Of a stretch of 9,385 bases of DNA, positions 1 to 7,674 are shown piece by piece; the stretch's first letter is position 1; each line of letters starts with the position of its first letter. This DNA is from an uncultured Oscillospiraceae bacterium. GTDB taxonomy: Bacteria; Bacillota; Clostridia; Oscillospirales; Oscillospiraceae. Under the pieces are notes generated by a model. That model saw only the letters and a list, made by a program, of their open reading frames with translations. It was not told the DNA's origin and made no database searches. The translations under genes and the position numbers were made by a program. Location: NCBI GenBank assembly GCA_944385195.1, contig CALWWH010000257.1:1-9385 (forward strand), in the 5' to 3' direction.

Positions 1-815
1 GAATACTGGGAAGGATCGATCCCGGCGGCCAAGAGGTGCTTCTTGACCATCCGATGGACCGCACTGGTGCTGATGCGGTTGTGGTCCCGGGAAATAAACA
101 GCGGCCGGGGATCCTTCATCCCGTCAGTATTGCGCTCGAGTAGGATATAATCCTCAACCGCCTGCCGGCATCCGTCACCCATATAGACAAAACGCTCCTT
201 ATTGCCTTTGCCGAGCACGCGGACACGGTCTTCGCTGACGTCTGTGAGATTCAGATTGGCAAGCTCAGAGATCCGAAGACCGCAGTTTAAAAATAAATAC
301 AAAATTGCATAATCTCTGCGGGCAAAAGGACCGTCAACAGCACGTAAAAGTTTGACAGACTGCTCAACAGTTAAAAACTTTGGAAGCGAGCGGCGCAATT
401 TGGGATATTCCATGTCCGCAACAGGGTTTTCTTCCAGCTGCTTGGTGCGCGTTGTCAGGTACTTATAAAACGATTTGATTGCCGACAATTTTCGCGCCCG
501 GGCAGCCGCGCCGATGCCGGCTTGTTCCGAGGCCGTGTCCGGAAACTTCACGCGATCATTGGCAAGGTATGTCAGATAGTCGTAGATTTCAGAGCTGGTA
601 ATGCTGCGAATGAAATCAATATCACAGTCCTTGAATGGAATCGTGTCCAGATCGGTGTCGTAAGGCATGTCATTTTTCATGAGTTTTATAAACCTCAGAA
701 ACATCCGCAGATCAAGGTAATATTCGGCAATGGTTTTCGCTGATTGACCGCGGATGGTCTGGTGATAAGACAGGAAGTCTCGCAGAACCTGCGGACAGTC
801 GTTATATTTAGCCAT
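1..815 (-). CDS. xerC: XerC/XerD-type tyrosine recombinase, partial (C-terminus beyond window)
   Basis: Site-specific tyrosine recombinase, cut at the left edge, so 271 codons are visible. Residues about 8-125 form the SAM-like core-binding domain (start MAKYNDCPQVLRDFLSYHQT; segment ARARKLSAIKSFYKYL typical of Xer proteins). The catalytic domain begins near 145. NCGLRISELANL carries the first catalytic Arg (R181), and GKGNKER carries the beta-hairpin Lys (K203). The HxxR, His/Trp and Tyr nucleophile motifs should lie outside the window and cannot be checked. The ATG at 815 is chosen because GGAGGG (828-823 on the minus strand) sits 7 nt upstream and a good promoter precedes it. Family role: strand exchange at dif-like sites in chromosome dimer resolution, or mobility of an element. 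No phage or transposon genes are adjacent, so a housekeeping Xer role is more likely, but XerC cannot be told from XerD or another integrase here. By eye its GC content is lower than that of the glp genes. Confidence 0.9.
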   Translation of the reverse strand, partial: MAKYNDCPQVLRDFLSYHQTIRGQSAKTIAEYYLDLRMFLRFIKLMKNDMPYDTDLDTIPFKDCDIDFIRSITSSEIYDYLTYLANDRVKFPDTASEQAGIGAAARARKLSAIKSFYKYLTTRTKQLEENPVADMEYPKLRRSLPKFLTVEQSVKLLRAVDGPFARRDYAILYLFLNCGLRISELANLNLTDVSEDRVRVLGKGNKERFVYMGDGCRQAVEDYILLERNTDGMKDPRPLFISRDHNRISTSAVHRMVKKHLLAAGIDPSQY

Positions 816-845
816 GGGCAAACCCTCCAGTGTGATCTTGGTTAA

Positions 846-876
846 AGTATAGCACAGATATAGTTCTAACGCAACA
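846..876 (-). promoter_or_regulatory. Probable sigma-A promoter of the tyrosine recombinase gene
   Basis: On the minus strand TTGCGT (874-869) is followed after 17 bp by TATACT (851-846), with TG one base upstream giving an extended -10 (TGCTATACT). This predicts a start near 839 and a leader of about 24 nt ending at the recombinase ATG at 815. The -35 matches only at TTG, and the extended -10 compensates. The -35 lies inside an AT-rich inverted repeat (868-897). Confidence 0.6.
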
Positions 877-897
877 AAATTTTTATTTTGCTGCGTT
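868..897. repeat. AT-rich inverted repeat overlapping the recombinase -35 box
   Basis: Two 13-base arms (868-880 and 885-897) pair with a single mismatch (A874/C891) around the loop TTTT. The left arm reads AACGCAACAAAAT. It could be an operator for the recombinase promoter, since it covers the -35, or a weak downstream part of the terminator of the operon at 957-4002. The sequence does not decide between these. Confidence 0.5.
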
Positions 898-910
898 GGG
901 GAATGTCCCC
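898..910. repeat. Short GC-rich inverted repeat
   Basis: GGGGA at 898-902 and TCCCC at 906-910 form a perfect 5-bp stem with a 3-base spacer. It abuts the AT-rich repeat at 868-897 and lies 8 bases from the large hairpin at 919-955. Function is unknown; being small, it may be chance. Confidence 0.35.
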
Positions 911-918
911 ATTGCCGA

Positions 919-955
919 CAGCAGCGCACACTGTACTTCACAGTGTGCGCTGCTG
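919..955 (-). terminator. 16-bp perfect hairpin after the glp operon, probable terminator
   Basis: Arms 919-934 and 940-955 are perfectly complementary (CAGCAGCGCACACTGT and its complement) around the 5-base loop ACTTC. Read on the minus strand it begins one base after the TAA stop of the DUF1667 gene (957-959), where an operon terminator belongs. It lacks the usual run of U after the stem (TCGGCAATGG follows), so it may instead be a 3' stabilising stem or a factor-dependent stop. Confidence 0.65.
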
Positions 956-956
956 A

Positions 957-1307
957 TTATTCATTGATCGCTCTCGTAGCAACCAACGCAACACCCGTGC
1001 CCAGCAGATTCTCCACAAGAACCTGACCGACGTGTACGGGGACGCTGACCTCAATCGCATCGAGGGCTTTCGCCGCATCGAGCATCAACGCTTTTGGGAT
1101 TGTCCCGTTGGTTTTCACCGGACAGCGGCGTAAAATGTGGCTGCCCGTCAAACGGACGGTGCTGGTCAGCGTCCTGGTGGGCGCTTTGACTTCCTGCGCG
1201 CCATAGTCGGCACCTCGCTCACAGTGGTTGCCTGTGACAGCATAACTTGTCTCGTCAACTTGCAGGCGGCAGCCCCGGGGACAGACAATACATATAACTT
1301 CTCTCAT
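957..1307 (-). CDS. DUF1667 family protein, probable iron-sulfur subunit of a G3P dehydrogenase set
   Basis: 116-residue protein of the DUF1667 family, which typically follows GlpA-like and FAD oxidoreductase genes in anaerobes. The N-terminus carries C6-x2-C9-x3-C13-x15-C29 (ICIVCPRGCRL ... GNHCERG), resembling the 4Fe-4S cluster motif at the start of molybdopterin oxidoreductases, so a bound cluster is inferred. The C-terminal half (RRCPVKTNGTIPKALMLDAA) resembles the family's conserved PVKT/IPK segment. There is no signal peptide or membrane segment, so it should be cytosolic. It is the last gene of the operon: its ATG overlaps the upstream TGA by four bases (1304-1307), and GGAGG lies 7 nt upstream inside the preceding gene. 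The likely role is electron relay for the two flavoproteins encoded before it, but the biochemical function is not established. Recognition of the family is confident; the role is inference. Confidence 0.88.
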   Translation of the reverse strand: MREVICIVCPRGCRLQVDETSYAVTGNHCERGADYGAQEVKAPTRTLTSTVRLTGSHILRRCPVKTNGTIPKALMLDAAKALDAIEVSVPVHVGQVLVENLLGTGVALVATRAINE

Positions 1308-2563
1308 TGAGCAGCCTCCTCAATGCTGACTTCCAAGTGTGCAGGGCCCTGCGGCAAAAGCGCTTTTGGAACCCTGATGTGCTCCATCTCGCCGGGGGCC
1401 ATGTGCTCGCGGCGGAACTTTGCAACGACCTGTTCACCGCAGCGCACCAAAATCACTGCGCTGCCTGTAACGCGGCGCACGCGAAAGAAGATCTCAACGC
1501 CGGCGCCCGCCTGGGCGGGGCGAATACGCTGCGGAACCGTGTAGCTGACATCAAGACCGGGGCCGACTGTCAGCACCTCACCGCTCCCCTCTCCCGGATG
1601 GAGAACATAAGTAGCAGCGGCTTCTCCGGCGCGGATGGCCTCAGCACTGACAAAATCGACCAGATCGTGCACCTGGAGCACATTACCGCAGGAAAAAATT
1701 CCGGGGATTGAGGTTTCGTTGTTCTCAAAAACCACGGCGCCATTGGTGCGGGGATCCATCTCGATGCCCGCCATACGGGTCAGTTCGTTCTCCGGCAGCA
1801 GACCGACAGAAAGCAGGAGGGTGTCGCAGTCAAAGATCATTTCCGTCCCCGGAATGGGCTTTCGGTTGGCGTCGACCTCAGAGACCACCAGCTGCTCCAG
1901 ACGGCCATGGCCCCGGATATCCGTGACGGTGTGGGACAAATAGAGGGGAATATCATAGTCGTGCAGACACTGCACAATATTGCGGGTCAATCCGGAGGAA
2001 TGGGGCATAACCTCGACACATGCCAGTACCTTAGCACCCTCCAGGGTCATGCGGCGGGCCATGATGAGCCCAATATCGCCGCTGCCAAGAATGACCACAC
2101 GTTTGCCGACCATATAGCCTTCTATATTGAGGTAGCGCTGCGCAGTACCAGCGGTGTAGATGCCGGCAGGACGGTCTCCAGGGGTTTGGATGGCGCCGCG
2201 CGTCCGCTCGCGGCAGCCCATGGCCAGAACAATGCTCTGGGCGTGCAGAATCTCATAGCCCGCAGGTCCGGTGCAGATGACCTGGCGATCCTGCGTCAGC
2301 TGCAAGACCATGGTGTCGCATTTGACCTCGACGCCAGTCTGCGCCAGCTGGTCTATAAAGCGGCCTGCATATTCCGGGCCGGTCAGCTCTTCTTTGAAGT
2401 GAGTCAGACCGAAGCCGTTATGGATGCACTGATTCAGGATGCCGCCGAGGACCTGATCGCGTTCAATGATGAGCACCTCCCGCAGGCCGGCATTCCATGC
2501 CGCAATGGCAGCGGCCAATCCAGCGGGGCCGCCGCCGATGACGATCAGTTGGTAGTGTTTCAT
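1304..2563 (-). CDS. NAD(P)/FAD-dependent oxidoreductase, GlpA partner flavoprotein
   Basis: 419-residue two-dinucleotide-fold flavoprotein. An FAD-binding GxGxxG is at G10-G15 (VIGGGPAGLAAAIAAWNAG). A second Rossmann motif, GSGDIG, is at 160-165 and is typical of an NAD(P)H site in pyridine-nucleotide oxidoreductases. The C-terminal FAD motif is at about 288-315 (GIFSCGNVLQVHDLVDFVSA). Residues about 330-419 form an extra, probably beta-rich tail. C46 (NQCIHNGFG) and C117 (GCRERTRG) look conserved for the group, but no CxxxxC redox disulfide is seen where thioredoxin reductase or lipoamide dehydrogenase has one. The gene overlaps its neighbours by ATGA at both ends (2560-2563 and 1304-1307), and GGAGGGG precedes the start. 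It probably accepts electrons from the GlpA-like subunit and may pass them to NAD(P)+. It resembles the alpha subunits of sarcosine oxidase and dye-linked proline dehydrogenase. It occupies the position of GlpB but is not E. coli GlpB. Confidence 0.9.
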   Translation of the reverse strand: MKHYQLIVIGGGPAGLAAAIAAWNAGLREVLIIERDQVLGGILNQCIHNGFGLTHFKEELTGPEYAGRFIDQLAQTGVEVKCDTMVLQLTQDRQVICTGPAGYEILHAQSIVLAMGCRERTRGAIQTPGDRPAGIYTAGTAQRYLNIEGYMVGKRVVILGSGDIGLIMARRMTLEGAKVLACVEVMPHSSGLTRNIVQCLHDYDIPLYLSHTVTDIRGHGRLEQLVVSEVDANRKPIPGTEMIFDCDTLLLSVGLLPENELTRMAGIEMDPRTNGAVVFENNETSIPGIFSCGNVLQVHDLVDFVSAEAIRAGEAAATYVLHPGEGSGEVLTVGPGLDVSYTVPQRIRPAQAGAGVEIFFRVRRVTGSAVILVRCGEQVVAKFRREHMAPGEMEHIRVPKALLPQGPAHLEVSIEEAAQ

Positions 2564-4002
2564 AGGGCCCCTCCTGTCTTGGTTTCCCCGACCAGCAGCT
2601 CACTGCCCTCGTCCTCCAGACACACGTCCAGAGGATCAATCCCCAACTCTCGGACAATGAGTTCGTGTACGCGGGGGGAACAGAATCCGCCCTGGCAGCG
2701 GCCCATACCCGCACCGGTGCGGCGCTTGATTGCATTGATACTCCTGGGCGGGATCGGGCTGCGCAGCGCGGCAAGGATCTCGCCTTCGGTGATCGTCTGG
2801 CAGCGGCAAATCACGCGGCCATACGTGGGATCCCTGGCGATCAAAGCGGCGCGTTCTTCGTCGCTCAGCGAAGCAAAGCGAATTTTCTCCCGGCGGTCGA
2901 CGAAGTGTTCCTTCGCGACCAGCTCAAGTCCCGCTTCCAGCAGCAATTTTGCTGCATAGAACGCAATGGCCGGGGCGGCAGACAGGCCAGGAGACTTGAT
3001 GCCCGCCAGATCGACTAGGTGCGGATAGCGCTCGCTGCGTTCGATGCGGAAGGCGTCTTGATCAGAGTTAGCACGAACGCCTGCAAAGTTTCGGATATTG
3101 GCTCCCAGATTCAAGCCGGGAACACTGCGCTTGGCCGCCGCTGCCACAAACGCAAGGCCGTCAGCGGTGACTTTGTTATCCTCCGCACCCTCTGCGGGAA
3201 CGGCATTTGGGCCGACGATCAGGTTGCCGTGGACGGTGGGGCTGACCAGGACGCCCTTTCCCAGTTCGTTCGGGCACTGGAACACGACAGAGCCCACCAC
3301 CTGACCCTCGGAGCGGTCCAGGAGGTAGTACTCCCCGCGGCTTGGCATAATCTGATAACTCGGTGTTTCCAACATGGAGCGCACCGCGGCAGCATCCACG
3401 CCGGCAGCGCTGACCAGATACCGCGCCTGCACATCTCCCCTGTTGGTGTGGATTACAAAAGAATCCGCCTGGGCAGTGATGGACTCTACTTTAGTGTTCA
3501 GGCGCAAGTCCACCCCATTGACCACCGCAGTCTCCGCCATAGCAGTGGCATACTCCCAGGGATCAATGATACCCGCGCTGGGTGCCCATAGACTGCCGCA
3601 GACGGTATCTGTGAGATTTGGTTCCTTCTTTAAGGTCTCTTCCCTGCTCAGCAGCGTAATTCCAGGGACTCCATTAGCAAGGCCGCGGCGATAAAGCTCC
3701 TGAATATGTGGCAGCTCTGCCTCAGATAACGCCAGGACCAGAGAGCCCACTCGCCGAAACGGCACGCTGAGCTTCTCGGCAATCTCCCCTGCCATCAGAT
3801 TGCCCTCAACGTTGAGCTTTGCCATGAGGGTATTGGGCTGCGGATCGTATCCTGCATGAATGATGGCGCTGTTGGCCTTGGTAGTACCGCTGGCTACGTC
3901 GCTGTGCTTCTCGAGCACCGTAATGTCCAGCTGATACTTTGATAAAGTATAGGCCATCGCAGCACCAATGACGCCACAGCCGATGATTGCTACATCTTTC
4001 AT
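2560..4002 (-). CDS. glpA: FAD-dependent glycerol-3-phosphate dehydrogenase with C-terminal BFD [2Fe-2S] domain (GlpA-like)
   Basis: 480-residue DAO-superfamily flavoprotein. The N-terminal FAD site is GxGxxG at 8-13 (AIIGCGVIGAAMAYTLS), followed by the DAO/GlpA signature SGTTKANSAIIHAGYD near 38-53. The C-terminal BFD-type domain carries C399-x-C401 (ICRCQ) and C436-x4-C441 (RCQGGFC), the ligand pattern for a [2Fe-2S] cluster. Known GlpA-type enzymes oxidise sn-glycerol-3-phosphate to dihydroxyacetone phosphate. The divergent glycerol kinase gene supports that substrate, although related DAO enzymes act on L-2-hydroxyglutarate or other 2-hydroxy acids. There is no membrane segment. It is the first gene of a three-gene operon, ending in an ATGA overlap with the next flavoprotein. 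The start at 4002 is preceded only by a weak AGTGAG-like ribosome site, and no in-frame alternative upstream looks better. A predicted promoter lies 66-74 bases upstream. Confidence 0.9.
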   Translation of the reverse strand: MKDVAIIGCGVIGAAMAYTLSKYQLDITVLEKHSDVASGTTKANSAIIHAGYDPQPNTLMAKLNVEGNLMAGEIAEKLSVPFRRVGSLVLALSEAELPHIQELYRRGLANGVPGITLLSREETLKKEPNLTDTVCGSLWAPSAGIIDPWEYATAMAETAVVNGVDLRLNTKVESITAQADSFVIHTNRGDVQARYLVSAAGVDAAAVRSMLETPSYQIMPSRGEYYLLDRSEGQVVGSVVFQCPNELGKGVLVSPTVHGNLIVGPNAVPAEGAEDNKVTADGLAFVAAAAKRSVPGLNLGANIRNFAGVRANSDQDAFRIERSERYPHLVDLAGIKSPGLSAAPAIAFYAAKLLLEAGLELVAKEHFVDRREKIRFASLSDEERAALIARDPTYGRVICRCQTITEGEILAALRSPIPPRSINAIKRRTGAGMGRCQGGFCSPRVHELIVRELGIDPLDVCLEDEGSELLVGETKTGGAL

Positions 4003-4037
4003 TTTGATTTCTCACTTTCCGGAATAGCTGACGGGCA

Positions 4038-4066
4038 TTGACAAAGCGCTGCCCATCTGTCATAAT
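4038..4066 (+). promoter_or_regulatory. Strong sigma-A promoter of glpK-hydrolase operon
   Basis: TTGACA (4038-4043, perfect -35), a 17-bp spacer and CATAAT (4061-4066, one mismatch), with TG at 4058-4059 giving an extended -10. The predicted start is near 4073, leaving a leader of about 93 nt before the glpK ATG at 4166. The -10 abuts the -10 of the opposite-strand promoter, so the two cannot be occupied at once. Confidence 0.8.
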
Positions 4067-4076
4067 CATTATAGCA
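4058..4076. repeat. Palindromic core shared by the two divergent promoters
   Basis: TGTCATAATCATTATAGCA is an imperfect 19-bp palindrome centred on C4067. The inner 11 bp (ATAAT-C-ATTAT) and the outer TG/CA are perfect; two positions on each side mismatch. Its halves are the two extended -10 elements. The symmetry alone could explain bidirectional transcription, or it may also be an operator. Confidence 0.7.
4068..4076 (-). promoter_or_regulatory. Extended -10 promoter of the glpA operon
   Basis: On the minus strand TGCTATAAT (4076-4068) is a perfect extended -10. The hexamer 17 bp upstream, TGTCCG (4096-4091), is a poor -35, so this promoter relies on the extended -10 or on an activator. 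The predicted start is near 4061, giving a leader of about 58 nt before glpA. Confidence 0.6.
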
Positions 4077-4100
4077 CATCATTTTGAATTCGGACAGGTT

Positions 4101-4115
4101 AAAATGCGACATTTT
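4101..4115. repeat. Palindrome in glpK leader, possible operator
   Basis: AAAATG-CGA-CATTTT is a perfect 6-bp inverted repeat with a 3-base spacer, 28 bases downstream of the predicted glpK start and just upstream of the minus promoter's -35 region. Its size suits a repressor or activator half-site pair. As RNA the stem would be weak, so a terminator is unlikely. Confidence 0.45.
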
Positions 4116-4131
4116 TTCTGTATGTATCAGT

Positions 4132-4144
4132 TGCATGTCATGCA
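4132..4144. repeat. Second palindrome in glpK leader
   Basis: TGCAT-GTC-ATGCA is a perfect 5-bp inverted repeat with a 3-base spacer, ending 9 bases before the glpK ribosome site. It shares the 3-base spacer with the palindrome at 4101-4115 but not its sequence. It may be an operator or chance. Confidence 0.35.
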
Positions 4145-4153
4145 TTGACTGAA

Positions 4154-4159
4154 AGAGGA
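4154..4159 (+). promoter_or_regulatory. Ribosome-binding site that fixes the glpK start
   Basis: AGAGGA lies 6 nt before ATG 4166. An in-frame TTG at 4145 would add seven residues (MTERGNG), but it has no ribosome site and would extend past the normal GlpK N-terminus. ATG 4166 is therefore preferred. Confidence 0.8.
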
Positions 4160-4165
4160 AATGGA

Positions 4166-5655
<1,490 letters not shown>

Positions 5656-5659
<4 letters not shown>

Positions 5660-6558
5660 GCGCGCGTCTGAGCTTTGCGGATCCCCAGGGTTTTTTGATG
5701 CAGGGCTGTCAGTGGCAGGTTCCATCGCCTAAGGCGATAATCGTCCTGGTTACGGGAATGATGGAGACCGCAGAGCGATACGAAGCCTTTGCCAGCTATC
5801 TGAATAGTCTGGGCTGCTGCGTCTATTGCCCTGACCACTATGGCCAGGGCGCTAATTGCCAAAGTCCGCAGCAGTTGGGGGTTTGGCCTATCGGTGGGTT
5901 TCAGCGGAGCATCGATACGCTGCACAAGCTCGTGTGTGAAGTTCGTGCGAAAGGCTTGCCGCTATACCTTTTTGCCCACTCCATGGGCTCCTATCTCACC
6001 CAGGGGTATGTACAGCAATATGGGCAGAGCCTTGACCGCGTTGTGCTCTGCGGCAGCTCCGGCCGGCGCAGCGTCTATCCTGCTGCGGCGAAGCTCAGCG
6101 CTTTGCGCGCCAGAACCCATCCCCGCGACAGCTATCGCGACAGATTGATGGACAAGCTGATGTTTGGCAGCTACTGCCGGCGCATTAAGAACGCCCGGAC
6201 TGCTTTTGACTGGCTCAGCGCCAACCCGGATAACGTCGACCGGTACATCGCCGACCCCAAGTGTGGTTATGTTGCCACCAGCGGATTCTACGCAGAGTTT
6301 CTCAAGGGTCTGGCTGGTCTGTACCGCCCGTCCGGGCTGCGGCGCATCCCCACTTCCCTACCCATCCTGCTGATTTCCGGCACAGACGACCCCTCCACAC
6401 AGTACGGCAGGGGAACGGAAAAACTGGCAAAGATGTACCAGCGCTATCATCTCGATGTGCGTCTGAAGCTCTACCCGGGGCTGCGGCACGAACTTCTCAA
6501 TGAGCGCCAATCGGCAGTCATTTTCGACGATATTGCACGCTTTTTCACTCTGAAATAA
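5656..6558 (+). CDS. Alpha/beta hydrolase, serine aminopeptidase S33 / monoacylglycerol lipase-like
   Basis: 300-residue alpha/beta hydrolase close in form to bacterial lysophospholipases and monoacylglycerol lipases. The first strand and oxyanion region read IIVLVTGMMETAERYEAFA (28-46; the usual HG is TG), followed by CPDHYGQGAN (58-67). The nucleophile elbow is FAHSMGS with S109. The acid is D245 or D244 in LLISGTDDPST, and the catalytic His is H278 in YPGLRHELLNE. No signal peptide or membrane helix is seen, so it should act in the cytosol. It is translationally coupled to glpK, which suggests that it supplies glycerol by hydrolysing monoacylglycerol or a related ester; that substrate is inferred from context. 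Esterase or lysophospholipase activity on other substrates is possible. The stop codon TAA (6556-6558) directly precedes the shared terminator hairpin. Confidence 0.9.
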
Positions 6559-6592
6559 CAGCTAGAGCACGTTGCGAAACATGCTCTAGCTG
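6559..6592. terminator. Shared hairpin between convergent operons
   Basis: Arms 6559-6569 and 6582-6592 (CAGCTAGAGCA and its complement) form 11 perfect base pairs. After one C/A mismatch a further GTT/AAC stem closes a four-base loop, which is GCGA (a GNRA loop) on the plus strand. On the minus strand the stem is followed by TTATTTC, a short U-rich tail, so it should act mainly as terminator for alr. On the plus strand GATATACC follows, with no U-run. It starts right after the hydrolase stop and contains the alr stop codon (TAG, 6588-6586). Confidence 0.75.
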
Positions 6593-7674
6593 ATATACCG
6601 ATATTCCACAGGAAGTCCCTTCTGCATCAACGGGTTGATCTCCAGCCGGGCGATATCTCCCTGACGGACATCCGAGCCGGTCACATCCACCGCTGTGTGG
6701 AGCATGCCGATGTGCCCGCGGACGGGATAGGTCTTGCCCTTGATGGTCACAGTATAGCATTTCCCCCGCAGGCTGCCCAGCAGCAGCGAGAGCGCGCTGC
6801 GGATGCTGTCCCGCAGGCGGAATAGATCCCTGCCGTATTCCACACCGAAGCCGTGAAAGTAGCCGATGGGCAGGATGGCCAACGTGGTGTCTCGCTTGGC
6901 GCGCCAGCCCGCACCGTAGCCGGTGCTTTCGCCCTTGGCCAGCTGATGCAGCTCGTCGACGGAGGCCTCAGCCCAGCCGGTGCGATGCAGCAGTCCGCTG
7001 CCGCCAACTACTCGGCCTAAGATGGCGCTGCCGACGCGAATCGCGTCCAGATGCATCTGCGGGAACCTCAGAGCCGCGCTGCTGTTGCAGCAGTGGCACA
7101 TACCAGGGTCGAGCCCTGCTTTCCGGAGGGCTTCCAGCACGGTTTGAAAACGCTCAAACTGCTTTTTAGTTTCGGTATTATTGCAAAATGCGCTGTGAAA
7201 ATGGGTATATGTTCCGCAGACCTGAATGTTTGGCAGCTGATAAACCTGCGCCAGCTTTGCCAGTTCGTCGCATCGGAAGCCATATCGGCCCATGCCGGTA
7301 TCGATCTTCAGATGCACGCGGGCGGTACGGTCTCTGCTCTGCGCAATGGCGCTGAGCACTGCGGCGTCATCAAGGCTGCTGATGGTGCAGATGGCGTTGA
7401 GGCAAAGCAACTGCTCCAAGGTGCTCAGATCGCAGCTGGGGCGCAGCATGAGAATCTCCGCCTGGGCAGAGAGCTGGCGAATCACTTCTGCCTCAGCTGC
7501 CTCTGTGACCGCAAAATGGCTCACGTCCTCCTCCAGCAGCAACCTGGTCAGGGCGTCGACGCCCAGGCCGTAGCCATTCCCCTTCACCACGGCCCAGAGA
7601 ACGGCGCTGGATGCATTTTTCATCGCCCGGACGTTCTGCCGCAGCGCCTGAGCTTCTACAATATACGCGTTCAT
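6586..7674 (-). CDS. alr: Alanine racemase family protein (PLP-dependent)
   Basis: 362-residue fold-type III PLP enzyme. Alanine racemases interconvert L- and D-alanine for peptidoglycan. K31 in AVVKGNGYGLG is the PLP lysine (canonical VVKADAYGHG). KIDTGMGRYGF holds K123 and R130, matching the carbamylated Lys and Arg of the Bacillus enzyme. HCCNSSAAL and R213 in AIRVGSAILG contact PLP. Y253 in STGYGAGW is the likely second catalytic base. In the C-terminal beta domain the canonical GRVCMDQ reads GHIGMLH (320-326): Met is kept (M324), but the usual active-site Asp is Leu. The N-terminus is slightly short, and PLP-pocket residues are divergent (KGNGYG for KADAYG). It may therefore be a variant or broad-specificity (for example serine) racemase. 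Its ATG overlaps the femX-like stop by ATGA (7671-7674). Activity is inferred; family membership is confident. Confidence 0.9.
   Translation of the reverse strand: MNAYIVEAQALRQNVRAMKNASSAVLWAVVKGNGYGLGVDALTRLLLEEDVSHFAVTEAAEAEVIRQLSAQAEILMLRPSCDLSTLEQLLCLNAICTISSLDDAAVLSAIAQSRDRTARVHLKIDTGMGRYGFRCDELAKLAQVYQLPNIQVCGTYTHFHSAFCNNTETKKQFERFQTVLEALRKAGLDPGMCHCCNSSAALRFPQMHLDAIRVGSAILGRVVGGSGLLHRTGWAEASVDELHQLAKGESTGYGAGWRAKRDTTLAILPIGYFHGFGVEYGRDLFRLRDSIRSALSLLLGSLRGKCYTVTIKGKTYPVRGHIGMLHTAVDVTGSDVRQGDIARLEINPLMQKGLPVEYRYIS

Noticed and set aside
522..743. A 73-codon plus-strand open frame at the left end
   Set aside because: It is antisense to the tyrosine recombinase, whose frame is continuous from 815 to the window edge with catalytic motifs.
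1..955. Integron- or phage-like system suggested by a recombinase next to hairpins
   Set aside because: There are no cassette array, attC-like imperfect stems, repeated sites or phage genes in view. The hairpins are better explained as operon-end and promoter structures until copies elsewhere are shown.
1907..2959. A 350-codon open frame on the plus strand
   Set aside because: It lies wholly antisense to the two flavoprotein genes, whose motifs are unmistakable. It has no ribosome site, and its translation resembles no family; it is a shadow of GC-rich codon use.
4041..4054. Possible CcpA (cre) site near the glpK -35
   Set aside because: The central CGCT matches, but the flanking TG, W and CA positions of the cre consensus mismatch at about four places.
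4145..4165. TTG start for glpK giving MTERGNG before MKQYIIALDQ
   Set aside because: It has no ribosome site, and the sequence between is the ribosome site of the ATG at 4166.
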